Origin: Cryptomeria japonica
Lineage: Eukaryota > Streptophyta > Pinopsida > Cupressales > Cupressaceae
Assembly (NCBI RefSeq): GCF_030272615.1
Contig: NC_081406.1
Location: forward strand, 212,572,997-212,636,996
Reading direction: 5' to 3'
Length of the DNA stretch: 64,000 nt
This document shows, piece after piece, positions 21,990 through 34,413 of the stretch. Every line of letters begins with the position of its first letter. The first letter of the stretch is position 1. The position numbers and the translations under genes are program-made. The notes under the pieces were generated by a model. It saw only the letters and a program-made list of their open reading frames with translations, searched no databases and was not told the DNA's origin.

Positions 21990-22895
21990 GGTTATTATGT
22001 TGGCTTCTCTTCACTTTATCTTTTGCCTTAAATCCATATTGATAAGCCTTCTCAACTGTATCAATCTTCAACATACTCATGTCATCCTAGATGTTAAATC
22101 AGAGTCCATTCAGGTATCTAGCCACCTTTTCCCTATCCATCTCTTGATGACTGGATCTGATCATCACCTTGTAAAATTCTTTAGTATACTCCTTCACACT
22201 CATGTCCTTCTACTTCAAGTTTTGCAATATTTTTGACAACTCTAACTAATAGTCTCCTGGAATGAATTTAGCCTTCAATCTCACAACCATCTCCCTCCAC
22301 CAAGTGATTTTTATCTCACCATTCTCCACTCTATCTCTCTGGAACTCTTTCCATCATAAAGAAGCTTTCCCTTTCAACTTAGTTTGTGCCAACTGAACTC
22401 TCAGCGGGTCCTTAACATCTTCAAACTTGAAGTAGTCCTCTAGCTCTCCAATCTAGTCTATCAGGTCTTTTGGATTCAACGAGCTCAAAAAGTTAGAAAC
22501 CTCAACTTTATGACTTTTCTTACTTGCACCACCACTGTAAGAAATATTTCTTCTCCCTCATCCACCGACCCTTCAACTTTTTTGGCCTCAAGCTCTTCTC
22601 CTACCTCTTTGTATTCATCCTCCAATTCTAGATTCCTCCACAAACTAGCCAACGCATTTTGGATCTCATTCCTCATCTCATTCTTGAAATCCTCCGTCAT
22701 CTGCTCTACCCTCCTAGTGTTCATCCTCCTCGATGGAATATCCTCCCTTTGTTCTAGTGCAACTATCTAAACTCAACGATCTAACTACAAGGTTTCAATT
22801 GCCTCTCCATTTGCGAGCTATTGAACACTCTTGCAGCCTACCTCAATTCAATGATTTGTTCACCAAAAGGAATGCCTCAAGGTTCGCAACCAGAT
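21990..22895 (-). pseudogene. gag: Element F gag (Retrotrans_gag type)
   Basis: A minus-strand gypsy gag upstream of the knuckle. It opens with an acidic stretch at 22485-22724 (MNTRRVEQMTEDFKNEMRNE, ELEDEYKEVGEE). It then continues through a decayed capsid region about 22000-22480, whose frames contain several stops. The assignment rests on its position between the primer-binding site and the knuckle/protease and on overall composition, more than on strong motifs. Confidence 0.6.
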
Positions 22896-22906
22896 CTAAT
22901 ACCATC

Positions 22907-23578
22907 TTACGTAGTCATGGTCTGAAGGGCCCTCAAAGAAAACAATCTAGATCATGTAGTAAGAGTAACACAATGGAAGCACAAACACAAAACATAGAAA
23001 ATGCAATCAACGACATCCGCAACATCATATATTCATCATAAGTCAACCAGAAACATCCAAAAATAAAAACATTCTTGCAGGACTAGTTACATCATACATT
23101 CTAGATTATAATCATCTGGGTCTCCAAATTACAGATCATGAAACTAAATTATCACATTTCTTCTTATCTACATCTATATATACTTCCCCTCCCCCCTAAA
23201 GATCAATTACATCAAATATATATCATCTGGAACACATCTGGGTCGGCCACAAAAGATCACATTCTCCAAAATAGGAAAATGAAATGTGTAGAATAGATCA
23301 GCCCCAAAAAAATGAGGATCTCCTCTGCCAAGATTGCAAATGAAGTGCAGACCACCAAGGAAGGTTGGTCAAGGTCCAAGGAGCATTGAAAATGGTACAA
23401 AATAGATATGTAAGCTAAGAAATCTCTCTACACGAGAAGAAACTTCCAGCTAGCCGTTAAGCTCAAAATTGCTTCAGGAACCAAGAAACCGACAATCCAA
23501 AACTAATAACCCGCCCAAAAAAATCCAAATGAACTAAAAATCTTGCACAAGGAAAAAAAACCAGTCTAGAAGTCAACA
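22907..23578 (-). repeat. Right (5') LTR of element F
   Basis: Matches 20071-20714. Its outer bases (TTACGTAGTC) have lost the canonical TG. Positions 23342-23558 hold the same inverted gag-like segment as the left LTR, so the segment was present when F transposed. Confidence 0.78.
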
Positions 23579-25041
23579 ATCTGATTTTTAAAGACAACAC
23601 ACATAAGCACATTTAACATAATCTAGAATTTGGAAACAAAGAAAGAAGAATTGTAAATGGAAGGTGAAATACACACAATGCATTTAACATAAAAGATCAA
23701 GTAAAGTAGATAACTTTATTAGCATAAATGTAAGGAAAACATATAACTACAAAAGAGAATTTTTTAAGAGAAAAGGGAGAAAGACTCAAAAAATATGTTA
23801 CAAAATTGCCTTTATAGGTTACACATAACTATGATTTACATTGGGTTTAGAAACCCTAATTGACTAGGGTTAGGTTATAGAGGAAAGAAAACTAGATTAG
23901 ATCTAATTGTTGCATGTCTAAAAATCTCTTATAGAGATAGGGAGGAGCCCTAAGTTGTGACTAGACCTAAGAAAAAACAACAATCTCCTAAAAAAATCAG
24001 GGAACCCCTACATTTGGATGGCATTTTATGTCCTTTGTCAGACCAAAAATTCTTATGCATGCCATAAATGTGCATGGGAGACCTTGGAAAATGTTTGTAG
24101 AGGTTGGGAAGAGTAATGGCAATCATTCTACACTGACTAGAAGTGGTTGGAGTGCAATCTGATTAGATCTGGTGTATCAATTGGACATGCAAGTCAACAA
24201 CCACCATGACATCTCTTTGAATTCCAATGATCACTCCAAGTTTGAATCTAATTAGCTGCTAGATCTTCCCCCTTGTGTGTGGATGAATGGTTGAGATGCA
24301 CCTAGAAACCCCTAGAAAGACCCTCATTGATCAAACAAAACATAATTGTCGATCTTACCCTATGCCAAAATTGGATGGCCATCGCTTGCATGTGAAATTA
24401 TATTAGCCCCACCATTTGACTGAGCCTAAACATCATAGTATCGCAACCCAAAATAGTCCATGTCACTAACTATTGGAAACTTGTGATCAAGCATCTAGTG
24501 GCCACCACTAACCCCATTGCAACATTGCAACTCAGAATAGTCTTTGTTCTTAACCGAAGTGATGATACAACCTAGCATCCATGGTAACCCTTAGTAGTCC
24601 ATCACAATGACACAAGGCTAACTGATGGTTAACCCTAACCATTGTAAACTCACAATCAAGCATCTCTTGATAACTGCCAATAGTTCATCGCAACATCACA
24701 AGGTTAACCAATGATTAACCTTAACCATTGTGAACCCGTGATCCAACATCTTACCTAACCACCAATGGCCCACCACAGCATCTCAAGGTTAACCAATGGT
24801 TACCCTTGATGCTTATGAACCATGTGATTAATGTAACAATTAACTTTTAATTTTCCCACCTGTTGGTAGCCAGTAAAATGGGGCTTTGTCTATATTGAAT
24901 AAGGGACACTCCAACTAGTTGATTTAAGTGAAATGATCACCTATGTCAGTTAACAGAGGAAAAGAACAAGGCAAAAAAAAAAAGACTAAGGCAAGAAGCC
25001 TTAAGGTTTTAGGGTTTAAGCCATTGATGATCTCTCAGATA
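23579..25041 (+). other. Non-coding stretch between F and G
   Basis: About 1.46 kb, A/T-rich, with no ORF or retroelement motif that I can recognise on either strand. By position it may be internal DNA of remnant J, since G inserted between 25046 and 41893. Its right half contains the degenerate repeats listed separately. Confidence 0.6.
24440..24830 (+). repeat. Degenerate tandem repeat, unit about 90-100 bp
   Basis: Phrases such as AAGGTTAACCAATGGTTA, CTAACCATTGT, CATCACAA and ATCAAGCATCT recur in the same order about four times with many changes. The inner GGTTAACC-like blocks are partly self-complementary. Confidence 0.6.
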
Positions 25042-25046
25042 GGTTG

Positions 25047-26119
25047 TGTTAGGTCTCAAGAAGGACAACTGAGAGGGGGGGGGGTGAATTAGTTGTGAAC
25101 TAGTTGTCAATAAATTGTAATCCGAATGCAAATTATTCCAACTTAAACTTAAGTGTCGGTAAAACAGATTAATAGTTATAGCAGTAGCGGTTTAACTTAA
25201 TGCATAAAATGGAAAGAGAACAACATCCACAACACATGACACAAAGATTTTGACGTGGAAACCTGGTAAGGGAAAAATCATAGTGGTAAACCTTACCCAC
25301 AATCAGATAATACCACTACAGAGAGTATGTATATAAAAATGGGGTCTGTACATGTAGAAAGGCCAACTGCCTAGAGCTCACTGCTCAATCACAAAATAGG
25401 AGTCACACTGACTACATAATTGGATGGTTAAATCTAATGATACTGTACTGCTCAAAATAGCATCTCCAATGTTGGATTCATTACTGGTTAAGCTCTAAAC
25501 ATGAGTGTCAAAACACCTTCATAACCTTCCTTAAATCTTCAAATAATGTCTGTGTGATTCACACAAGGATCTCCTTATTTTCTCTCTTCAATATTAGAAC
25601 ACACTCATACCATATCTCTATCCCAATCTTCAATAAGATCTTACAATCATTTATACAGAACCTAAGACCAAATGTATAGGTCGGCTCACTAAAGATATTA
25701 CAATTAGATCAATTAAAAATAAGTCTTGATGCAATACAACATGTCGGCTCAATACATTTACCACAATATCCAATCAATAAATAATCTCCATAACATGTCG
25801 TGTTGATCTGGAGTACCAATCCATAACCTAGACCTATCTGCCAATAAAGGCAAATCTGTCAACTCGATTAGACCAATAAGCAAAACACCAAATCCAAACA
25901 TCCAATCCATGTATTTGACATAACCATATGATCTCCAGATGATAACAAGCCATCATCACTGTCGTTGAACAATATAACCTGCTCATGAACACATACCGGT
26001 GATTGTGCATAAGCCACTAACCATACCGGTGAACATAATGTAAACCTCCAAGAAGATAAGTGTTGACATCAATGACAAAACCAATGCAACACATGACGAA
26101 TTCATCCATAATACCAACA
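25047..26119 (-). repeat. 3' LTR of element G (1073 bp)
   Basis: Plus-strand start TGTTAGGTCTCAAGAAGG and end ATAATACCAACA. The G-run GAGAGGGGGGGGGG lies near 25070-25084. On the inner side, ATATCCCCCTTTGGCATTG (26120-26138) is the complement of the polypurine tract. Confidence 0.92.
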
Positions 26120-26489
26120 ATATCCCCCTTTGGCATTGATGGCAACACTAGATGGAAAAACATCTAAGTGCCAAAAAGAGAATGCCAAACAATAGACCAA
26201 CAATCTCCCAAAGGTAGATCGATACAAAGTTGTGTAACAGAAACAAAAACAAAAACCAAAAATACATATATCCAAAAGAGTATATCTCTCCAAGTAGAAT
26301 GATCATCTCTCCCAAATACAAATTTTTTTCATAGATATCTCTCTCCTTTGACATCAAATGCCAAAGCAATTAAGAAACAAAACATAACATTCTACCAAAT
26401 ACTCCCCCTGACAAGTAGCTCTCCTTCATCAAAGCTGGAAAAAGATTTTTTTGTTAGTTCCTTGCCGGTTTGATGCCAATCTTCAACAT

Positions 26490-28463
26490 CTAAGTCTCTG
26501 ATGGTGGGGAAATTACTCCAAGCTTCTCTCTGAGATATTCAAAAGTTTCCTTAGGCAAAGGCTTTGTAAAGATATCTACAATTTTCTCTTTAGCATTCAC
26601 ATAAACCAATTTCACTTTATTTGCTTCAACATTCTCTTTTAGAAAATTGTACTTAATAGAAACATGCTTTGTCTTAGAGTGAAATACCAGATTCTTTGAT
26701 ATATCAATTGCTGCTAAATTATCACAATAAATGATTATTGGTTCTTTGCATTTTACCTTTATATCCTTCAACATTTGTTTGATCCATAATACCTGAGTAC
26801 AATTAGTTATTGCTACAACATATTCTAATTTTGCTGTTGATAATGATGTACAAGTCTGATTCTTGTTGATCCATGAAATCAATCTTCTACCAAGAAAAAA
26901 TGCACCACCAGTGGTACTCTTTATGTCATCTACATCTCCTGCCCAATTTGCATCAGTGTATGCACATAAATCAAGATTTTCATCTTTAGGATACCATAAA
27001 CCAAGATTTGTTGTGTCTTGTAGGTACCGAAAAATCCTTTTAACTGTTGATTCATGATTTTCTTTAGGATTGCTTTGAAATCTTGAAACAATACATACTG
27101 CAATCATTATATCAGGTCTTGTTTGTGTCAAATACAGTAAACCTCCAATCATAGATTTCTATCTTGCTGGATTGATAGGAGCTGAATCATCCTTCAATGT
27201 CAATTTATTAGTTGTAGTCATAGGAGTACTTACCGGTTGGAATTTTCCATACCAAATTTCTTCAAAAGTTCCTTCAAGTACTTTGTTTGACATATGAATA
27301 TACCCTTATCTATTTGTGAAATCTACAAACCAAGAAAATTTTTTATCTCTCCAATCATAGACATTTCAAATTCTTTTTGTATCTGATTAGCAAAGTCTTT
27401 ACATAATCCATCTTCACCTCCAAATATGATATCATCCACAAATACTTTAATAACCAAAATATCATCATTGGTAACTTTGTAATACAAATTGTTGTCAGCA
27501 TTACCTTTTGTGTAACCAAGCTTCAAAATATATTTATCCAATCTAGCATACCAAGCTCTGGGAGCTTGCTTCAATCCATATGAAGCTTTCCTTAACCTAC
27601 AAACCATATCCTTATTATCTGTCAAAGAAAATCGATCAGGTTGTTCAATGTAAAATTCCTCCTCAAGATCTCCATTCAAAAATGCACATTTTACATCCAT
27701 CTAATAAAATTTATAGTTCTTATGAGCTGCAAATGCAAGAAATAGTCTAACTGCCTCAATTCTAGCTACCACTACAAAGGTTTCATTATAATCAATTCCT
27801 TCTTTCTATGAATAACCTTTACAAACTAATCTTGCTTTGTTCCTAATTACTTCTCCATCTTCATTAAGTTTATTCCTAAATACCCATTTAATTCCAATTA
27901 CATTTTTGTCTTTAGGTCGAGGAACTAATGTCCAAGTGTTGTTCTTTTCAATTTGTTCTAATTCATATTCCATTGCTTTTATCCAATATTCATCCTGACA
28001 TGCTTCAATGATAGATGCTGGTTCAACTTGAGAAATTAAGCATACCTCTTCGTGTGCCAGTCTTCCTCTAGTCATAACACCTTGATTCTTGTTTCCAATT
28101 ATCTGACTCTAAAAGATTCAATCTTACATACCTGGGTTTGTTCTGATTTACATTCACATGTTGTTCTTTAGTCATAGTTGAGTTTTTTGATGATGCTGGT
28201 GTGAATGGGTCTTCATTCTGTACTAGTGCAATCTGCGTCAGTTCATTTATAATCATTTCAACTATCGGTTCTACATATCTTGAATCTCCTCTAAAGTGTT
28301 CATCTATCTTCACATTAGTACTCTCAATGATTTTTTGTAACCTTTTATTGTAACATCTATATGCCTTGCTTTTAGATGAATAACCAAGAAATATTCCTTC
28401 ATCACTTCTAGGATCAAACTTGCCAATATACTCATCTCTTCTAATATAACATTTGCTTCCAAA
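26490..28463 (-). pseudogene. pol: Element G RNase H, RT and C-terminal integrase
   Basis: Minus strand. RNase H is open across 26490-27152 (LYLTQTRPDIMIAVCIVSRF, CAYTDANWAGDVDDIKS, TKPLPKETFEYLREKLGV). RT lies at 27323-28075: YKLY-type DVKCAFLNGDLEEEFY, LKQAPRAWYARLDKYIL and the catalytic FVDDIIFGGED near 27425. The C-terminal integrase, 28068-28463, has DEYIGKFDPRSDEGIFLGYS. The blocks are separated by stops near 27700 and 27790 and by a frameshift near 28070-28310. The segment ends at 28463, where LINE H begins; the duplicated bases cttccaaa are at 28456-28463. Confidence 0.9.
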
Positions 28464-28493
28464 AAGATAACATAATTGAAAATAGGAGGAAAC

Positions 28494-30086
28494 ATGGGTG
28501 GAGAGGAGCGGCAAGTGGAGCGGCGAGTGGGAAATTCAAATTTCAAACATGGGGATGGTGGTCTTTCTGTAGGTGGACCTAGTAATCATGCAGGTCCCCA
28601 GGCTTCTCAGGGTACTAAGGGGGACAAGGTGATAGTCAAATCGGTGGAAGATAAAGATTCCAAAAATGGGGACCCACATGATAGAGGTAAAGAAAAGAAA
28701 TGGTCGGCTCTTTTCGGAGTTAGGCCTTTGGTGCAATCTAGTTTTCCGGAAGTTAAAAATCTTTCTGATCTGGTGACAAGGGTTTTTTCTATATTTGTTC
28801 TAGATAAGCTGGTTGATTTCACTATGTTTGGCTTAGCTATGACCTTGGTTGGATGGTTTGTTGGGTTTAGACCTAACATCGATGTTGTAAGGAACTTTAT
28901 AAGGAGAAATGGGTTCTCAAAGGTCAAGTGGATGTGGTGGCTTTGCCTAGGGGTTTTTTTCCTTTGCTTTTAACAATAAAGAAGATATGAATAAAGCGCT
29001 CTATGAGGGGCCATGAATGTTTGGCAAGTCAACCTTGGCTTTACAGAAATGGGCTCCTAACCTCCCTTTGGATGATTCCTTTTTTGTGTCGAAGCCTATG
29101 TGGATTCGTCTTCCTGGCCTTCCATTGGAGTTCTGGAATGAGGAGGTCTTTAAAGGGATTGCAGGATCATTTGGTGAACTTCTATCGATTGACCCGATGA
29201 CTGCAACTAAATCTAGGTTGGTTTTTGCTCGTATTTATGTTAATGTTAATCAAATGATGGATATGCCTCAAACTATTGAGATTTTGTCCAAATTGGGGAA
29301 ATGGACCCAAGTGATTGAATATGAATCTCTCCTGTTTGTTAGTTGGGTCATTGGGCGAAATCTTGTTCGCTCAAGAAGGGTAAGAATGGTAAAAATGATA
29401 GCAACTTGAAACAAAAATGGAAAACAAAAGGGAAGAATGATGATCCACCCTTAGAGGTTGTCCCTGAGAAGGAAGTGACCGAGATGGAAAAAGAGGAAAA
29501 GAAGGGTGTGAATAATAACAATGATTAATCAGTTTGTGCCTGTTCTAACAATAAAAAAGAAAGTAACAAGGAGGAAGAGTATGGGAATGAAGAAAAGGTT
29601 CAAAAATCTGAATCAGAGGATTTGAAGGTAGGTCCTATCATCTAGGGTAAAGTTGATGAGTTTTCCTATGATGATGCTTCAACTTCATCTAATAATAAGG
29701 AAAATGAGGAATAATTTAATGAAGTGGATGACTGTAATATTTCAGATATTGTGCCTTTGTTGTTACTAACCAATGGAAGTCCTAAGTAGACTGGAAATAT
29801 TATCCTGAACTCCCAATGCAAAACTCTTTCTAAAATTTTGGAAACAGTGGCTCTTGAGGGAAATATTAAGACTTTTGGTATTAAAGAAGGCAACTCAAAT
29901 AATGGAGGACCCAACGAAGGTATTTCAACCAGCAGTAAGAATAAGAAGGTGGCAAATGTTGGAAGTCGTAGCAAAAAGAAGGGGAGACCCTCTCTAAAGA
30001 ATCAGAGTGAACAAGAAAGTTGGAAAAACCGAGCTGATGGAACACGGAGCTCCATTGAGTCAGCCTCATCCTTGGTTAAAGTATGA
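28494..30086 (+). pseudogene. LINE H ORF1 (DUF4283-like RNA-binding protein), broken
   Basis: Start ATG at 28494 (MGGEERQVERRVGN). The N-terminus is charged, then a DUF4283-type domain spans about 28740-29330 (FMFGLAMTLVGWF-like region, KPMWIRLPGLPLEFW, GKWTQVIEYE). A frameshift occurs near 28920 and a TGA at the Trp of EGPWMFG near 29013. A zinc-knuckle remnant, GHWAKSCSLKK, lies near 29345-29375, with its first Cys pair lost in a damaged stretch. The C-terminal half is Lys/Glu-rich and ends SASSLVKV with TGA at 30084-30086, overlapping the ORF2 start. In plant L1 elements this product is thought to bind the element RNA. Confidence 0.85.
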
Positions 30087-33000
30087 AGATACTTTCTTGG
30101 AATATTAGAGGGTTGAATGCCCCCCATAAGCAGGATGTGTTGCATAATATTGTAAGCGATCATAAACTGGATGTAATCCTTATTCAAGAAACTAAGATGT
30201 GTAAGGGTAAAGTGGAAAGGATTATAATTTTTAAAAGTAATGGGGTAATTGGAACAAGTTCAGAGGGTGCCTCTGGAGGTATAGCTATCTTTTGGAATTA
30301 AAATACTATTAAAGGTAAGGAAATTGCTCCAGGGGTTAATAGGACCTCTTTTTTGCTTGACCATATTAAGGATAACTTTGTATGGGTTATCACTAATATC
30401 TGTGTGCCTAATTCTAAAGTTGGAAGAACTAAATTTTGGAGGAGCTTGGCTGCAGATAGACTAAGTTTTGCTGATAAAAGCTAGATGATTATGGGAGATT
30501 TCAATACCCCTTTAAAAGAGGATGAAAAGATGGGAGGCCTTCCTTTGCAGTTGGAGGGAAGACAAGACCTAATGGATTTAACTAATGATCAAGCTTTGAT
30601 GGATGTGGATCTCCAAGGGATTAATTACACTTGGACCAATGAAGAACTGGTTCTGATCTTATTCAAGTCAGGTTGGATAGATCCCTAATTTCTCCCAATT
30701 GGCTTTCTAAGTATAATTGTTCTTTGGCATCTATCATTAAGATTGGTTCTGATCATTACCCCATTTCTTTCACTGCCAATTCAACTTCTGCAAAGCGAAA
30801 TTTTCCTTTTAGATTTGAAAAAGCTTGGTTGTCCCACCCATCTTTGGAATTCTATGTTTCTGAATGGTGGAATTTGGAGGTTGAGGGAACTGGCTTATTC
30901 AGAGTGGCCAAAAAGTTTAATATCATCAAAGCCAAAATTAAAATCTGGAACAAAGAGATTTTTGGAGATATCTTTAAAATTAAAGCTCATATTAAGACAA
31001 ATATTAAAGAAGCTCAAGATAAAATTCAAGAGGAAGGGTTTTTTGAGGATTTGAGGAATGTTGAAAATGGGTTGCTGTCCAAATACCATGAAATTATCTC
31101 TAATGAAGAAACTTTTTGGAGACAAAGATCAAGAGCGTTGCATTTGAAGGAAGGTGATAAAAACACCCAGTTTTTTCACATGACTGCTCTGAAGCATATG
31201 GTGACCAACGGGATTTCCAGTTTATCCCGCAATAGGGGGATATTGTCGGATGAAAATGAAATAAGAAAGGAAGCTAAGGATTTCTTTAGTAATATTTTGG
31301 GAGGTGAGGACGTTCTAGATATTAGAAATCAAGACCTTCTAGCTCAAGCTATCCCTCCCATTTTAAATGAGGATGACAACAAAAATCTTTCTCGGATCCC
31401 TTCGAATCAGGAAATCAAAAAGGCTATGTTTTCCTTTCTTGGAGACAAGTCTCCTAGTCTGGATGGATTCCCTATGTTCTTCTTCCAAAATTTTTGGCAT
31501 ATTGTGGAGATTGATATTTGTAATGGAGTTAAAGAATTCTTTGGTTCAAGGCGACTTCTAAAAGAGCTCAATGTTACCTTTATCGTTCTTATTCCTAAGA
31601 TCTCTGGAGCTAACTCTCTCAATAAGTTCAGACCTATCAATCTTTGTAATTCTATTTACAAGATTATATCTAAGGTTCTTACTTCTAGAATGTTGGATAT
31701 TCTCCCTTGCATTATTTCGGCTTAGCAGATGGTTTTGTCCCTGGCAGACAGATTCTAGATTCTATCATTTTTGTTCATGAGAATATTCATTCTTTAACGA
31801 CTACTAAAAAATAGGGCTTTTTTCTTAAGTTGGACATGTCCAAGGCCTATGACAGAGTGAATTGGCAATTCCTTTCAGAATTATGAAAGCTTTTGGGTTT
31901 GGGGAAAAGGTGATTTAGCTTTGTTCTCAGTTGACTGACACTTCAACCTTTGTTGTTATTATTAATGGATCCCCTTCTAGTTTCTTCAAAAGTTCTAGAG
32001 GCCCAAGATAGGGGGATCCCATCTCTCCTATCTTGTTTGCTATTCTAGCTGAAAGTTTGGGTAGATTTATTATGAGAAGTGTGGAAGAAGGGAAACTCAA
32101 AGGCCTTAAACCTTCTTCGTCCAACTTTACCTGTACTCATGAATAGTTTGTTGATGATTCTATCACTATGGGAGAAGCTACCATAAGGGAAGCGAGAAAC
32201 ATGAAGAGTGTTATGTATTCCTATGAAGCTGCTTCTAGTCAAAAAATGAATTGGGATAAGAGTTCTTTGTTCTTCATTAATACCCATGTGGATAGACAAA
32301 GAAGGATCAAAAGAATCCTTGGATGTAAAATTGTTGAGTTCCCATCTACTTATTTGGGTCTCCCTCTATGCTTAAAGCCTTCGGAGGATTTCTGGATGAA
32401 GCTAGTTGATAGATTTAATTCCAAACTGGTTGGATGGAAAGGAGCCCTCCTTAGCCAAGTAGGTAAGGTGACGTTGCTTAAAGCTACCCTTCAAAATTTG
32501 CCTATCTATGCCCTTAGTTTGTTCAAAATCCCCAGGAAGTTTGCTGAGGCCATTGAAAGAATTCAAAAAAGTTCTTATGGTTGGGAGTGGAAGATAAAAA
32601 TAGAATCCTCCTTATTGCATGGAATAATATTTGTATTCCTAAGGCTTTTGGGGGTTTGGGATTAAGGAACATTATAACTATGAATAATGCCTTGTTAGCT
32701 AAACAAATTTGGAGAATGAAAGGGGAGGAAAGGGAATGGAATTCAATTTGGAAAAATAAATACCTTTACATGCAACCATCTGAGGAACAATTTATGGAAA
32801 AAAAAAAAAATTGTGGAAGGCTCTACAATTTGGAATGCAGTTCAAATGGCTAAAGCTTGGGTTGCAACTGGTAGAAAGTGGAAATTGGGGAATGGGAGAA
32901 TTATTAGATTCTGGGAGGACAGATGGCTAACGGATAAACCATTGGAGGAAATCCCCATTCTTAAGGAATGGAAAGACTAGTTCAAAAGTAGGTATGGAGT

Positions 33001-34244
33001 CTTTGTTAGAGACTACTGGAGAAATGGTAAGTGGATTAAGTTCAGCTAGCTTTTTCCGGGATTAAATTTTTTAGAGATTTTGCTTTCTTCCAAAATCTTT
33101 ATGGACAATTCTGAGGATTGTTTGATTTGGAGGGAAACTTCTGATGGGAAATATTTTGTGACTTTAGTGGTGTCTATCCATAACAAAGTTCCAAAAGAGA
33201 TCCCTTTGTGGGCTAAAGTGTGGATAAAGAAGTTGACACCCAAAATGAATATTTTCTTTTGGATTTTTATCCAAAATAAGGTGCTAACTCTTGATAATCT
33301 CCATAAGCATGGATTTGTTTTTCCTAATTGGTGTTCTCTTTGCCGCAAGGAGGAGGCGTCTGCTTGTCATATCCTCTACCAGTGCAATTTCAGTTAGGAA
33401 ATTTGGAATATTATTTTTAGTAGGTGGAAGTTGAGTTGGGTTTTCCCGAACTCTCTGGAAGAGTTTTGGCAGTAATGGTATTGCCCTAGTTCCAATTCTA
33501 AGAATGTTGAGCTATGGAAACTAACTCTCCCTATTGTCATATGGAACATCTGGAAGGAGCGCAACAACAAGATTTTTAGGGATAAAAGTGCGAACCCTAA
33601 AGTGGTGGTGGATAAAATCTATAAAGGGATCTTTGAATGTTTATATGGAATTGATAATGGTTTAGCTGCTAAAGAAGACTTTAATGAAAGTTGGAACCTC
33701 TCCAATAACAAAAATAGTAAGGATAAGGGTAGGGATGGTCTTTTCTGGTGCTTTCCTTCATAGGGATGGATTAAGGCCAACTTTGAAAGCTAGTTATGGG
33801 GGCATTGTCAGGAATTTTGTTGGAAGTTGCCTGGTGGCTATTGCTGGGGGTAACCAAACTAGCCATTATGTTGAAGCCTTGACGACTCTGAATAGTTTGA
33901 TTATAGCAAAAAATATCAATCATGATAATCTATGGTTGGAGGGAGACTCACTTAACATTATTAAATTCCTTAAGGGAGAAATTGAGCTTTCGTGGACTAT
34001 AGAAAATATTATTTTAAAAGCTAGAGAAATTATTTCAAGCTTTAAATCAATTATTATTGAACATGCTTTCAGGGAAAAAAATGTCGTAGCGGACGACATT
34101 GCAAACCTTGGCGTAATTTCCGAAGCTCAAAGTATATGGAATGGGGAAATTAATATTGGTTTTAATATTAAAGAAGTCATTAGAAAGGACATATTTATGA
34201 GGAAAGAAGGATTGCACATCAATCATGGAAGTATTAATGATTAA
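30083..34244 (+). pseudogene. LINE H ORF2: endonuclease, reverse transcriptase, RNase H, broken
   Basis: Start ATG at 30083 (MKILSWNIRGLNAPHKQ). Endonuclease motifs: NIRGLN, QETK, MGDFN near 30490 and GSDHYPISF near 30750. RT spans about 31380-32500: KFRPINLCNSIYKIISK, FLKLDMSKAYDRVNW near 31825, and FVDDS near 32145 in place of the usual YADD. A zf-RVT domain with a paired Cys/His set (WCSLCRKEE...CHILYQC) lies at 33220-33400. The RNase H-like domain (33684-34244) keeps Glu in VEAL, Asp in EGDS and the last Asp in VADD, but the first catalytic Asp region is shifted out of frame. Stops near 30299, 30482 and 31724 and frameshifts near 30650, 31727, 32800 and 33750 inactivate it. Confidence 0.92.
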
Positions 34245-34413
34245 TCTTCAAATTTTTAGAAAGGTGATGATGGCACGTGAGAAGGGCAAAGTCCTAAATA
34301 AGAATATTAATTTTCCGCATGCTTTGTGAATGTGCATTTTCAAAGAGCCGAGTGTCATTTGGAAGAAAGCTTTGAAGTTGTAGAAGCAGAGAAATTGTAA
34401 AACAAAATTTAAA
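34245..34413 (+). other. Spacer between ORF2 and the third ORF of LINE H
   Basis: 169 bp without coding signal. No direct repeats or LTR-like ends flank the following ORF, so there is no sign that 34414-36000 is a separate insertion. Confidence 0.6.

Larger units (their letters stand above)
20071..23578 (-). mobile_element. Element F: Ty3/gypsy deletion derivative (gag and protease only)
   Basis: Two similar LTR copies, 20071-20714 and 22907-23578, flank 2.2 kb of minus-strand sequence. Next to the right LTR, the plus-strand text CTAATACCA (about 22896-22904) is the complement of a mutated initiator tRNA-Met primer site, so the right LTR is the 5' one. The internal part encodes gypsy gag, a zinc knuckle and protease, and then a short tail. 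No reverse transcriptase, RNase H or integrase was found. No matching TSD was seen (gtatg on the left, atctg on the right), so the ends are decayed or recombined. It separates E gag from the non-coding sequence to the right. Confidence 0.8.

Noticed and set aside
28607-28927. 106-codon antisense ORF opposite LINE ORF1
   Set aside because: It is a shadow of the ORF1 frame; the sense strand carries the recognisable DUF4283-type region.
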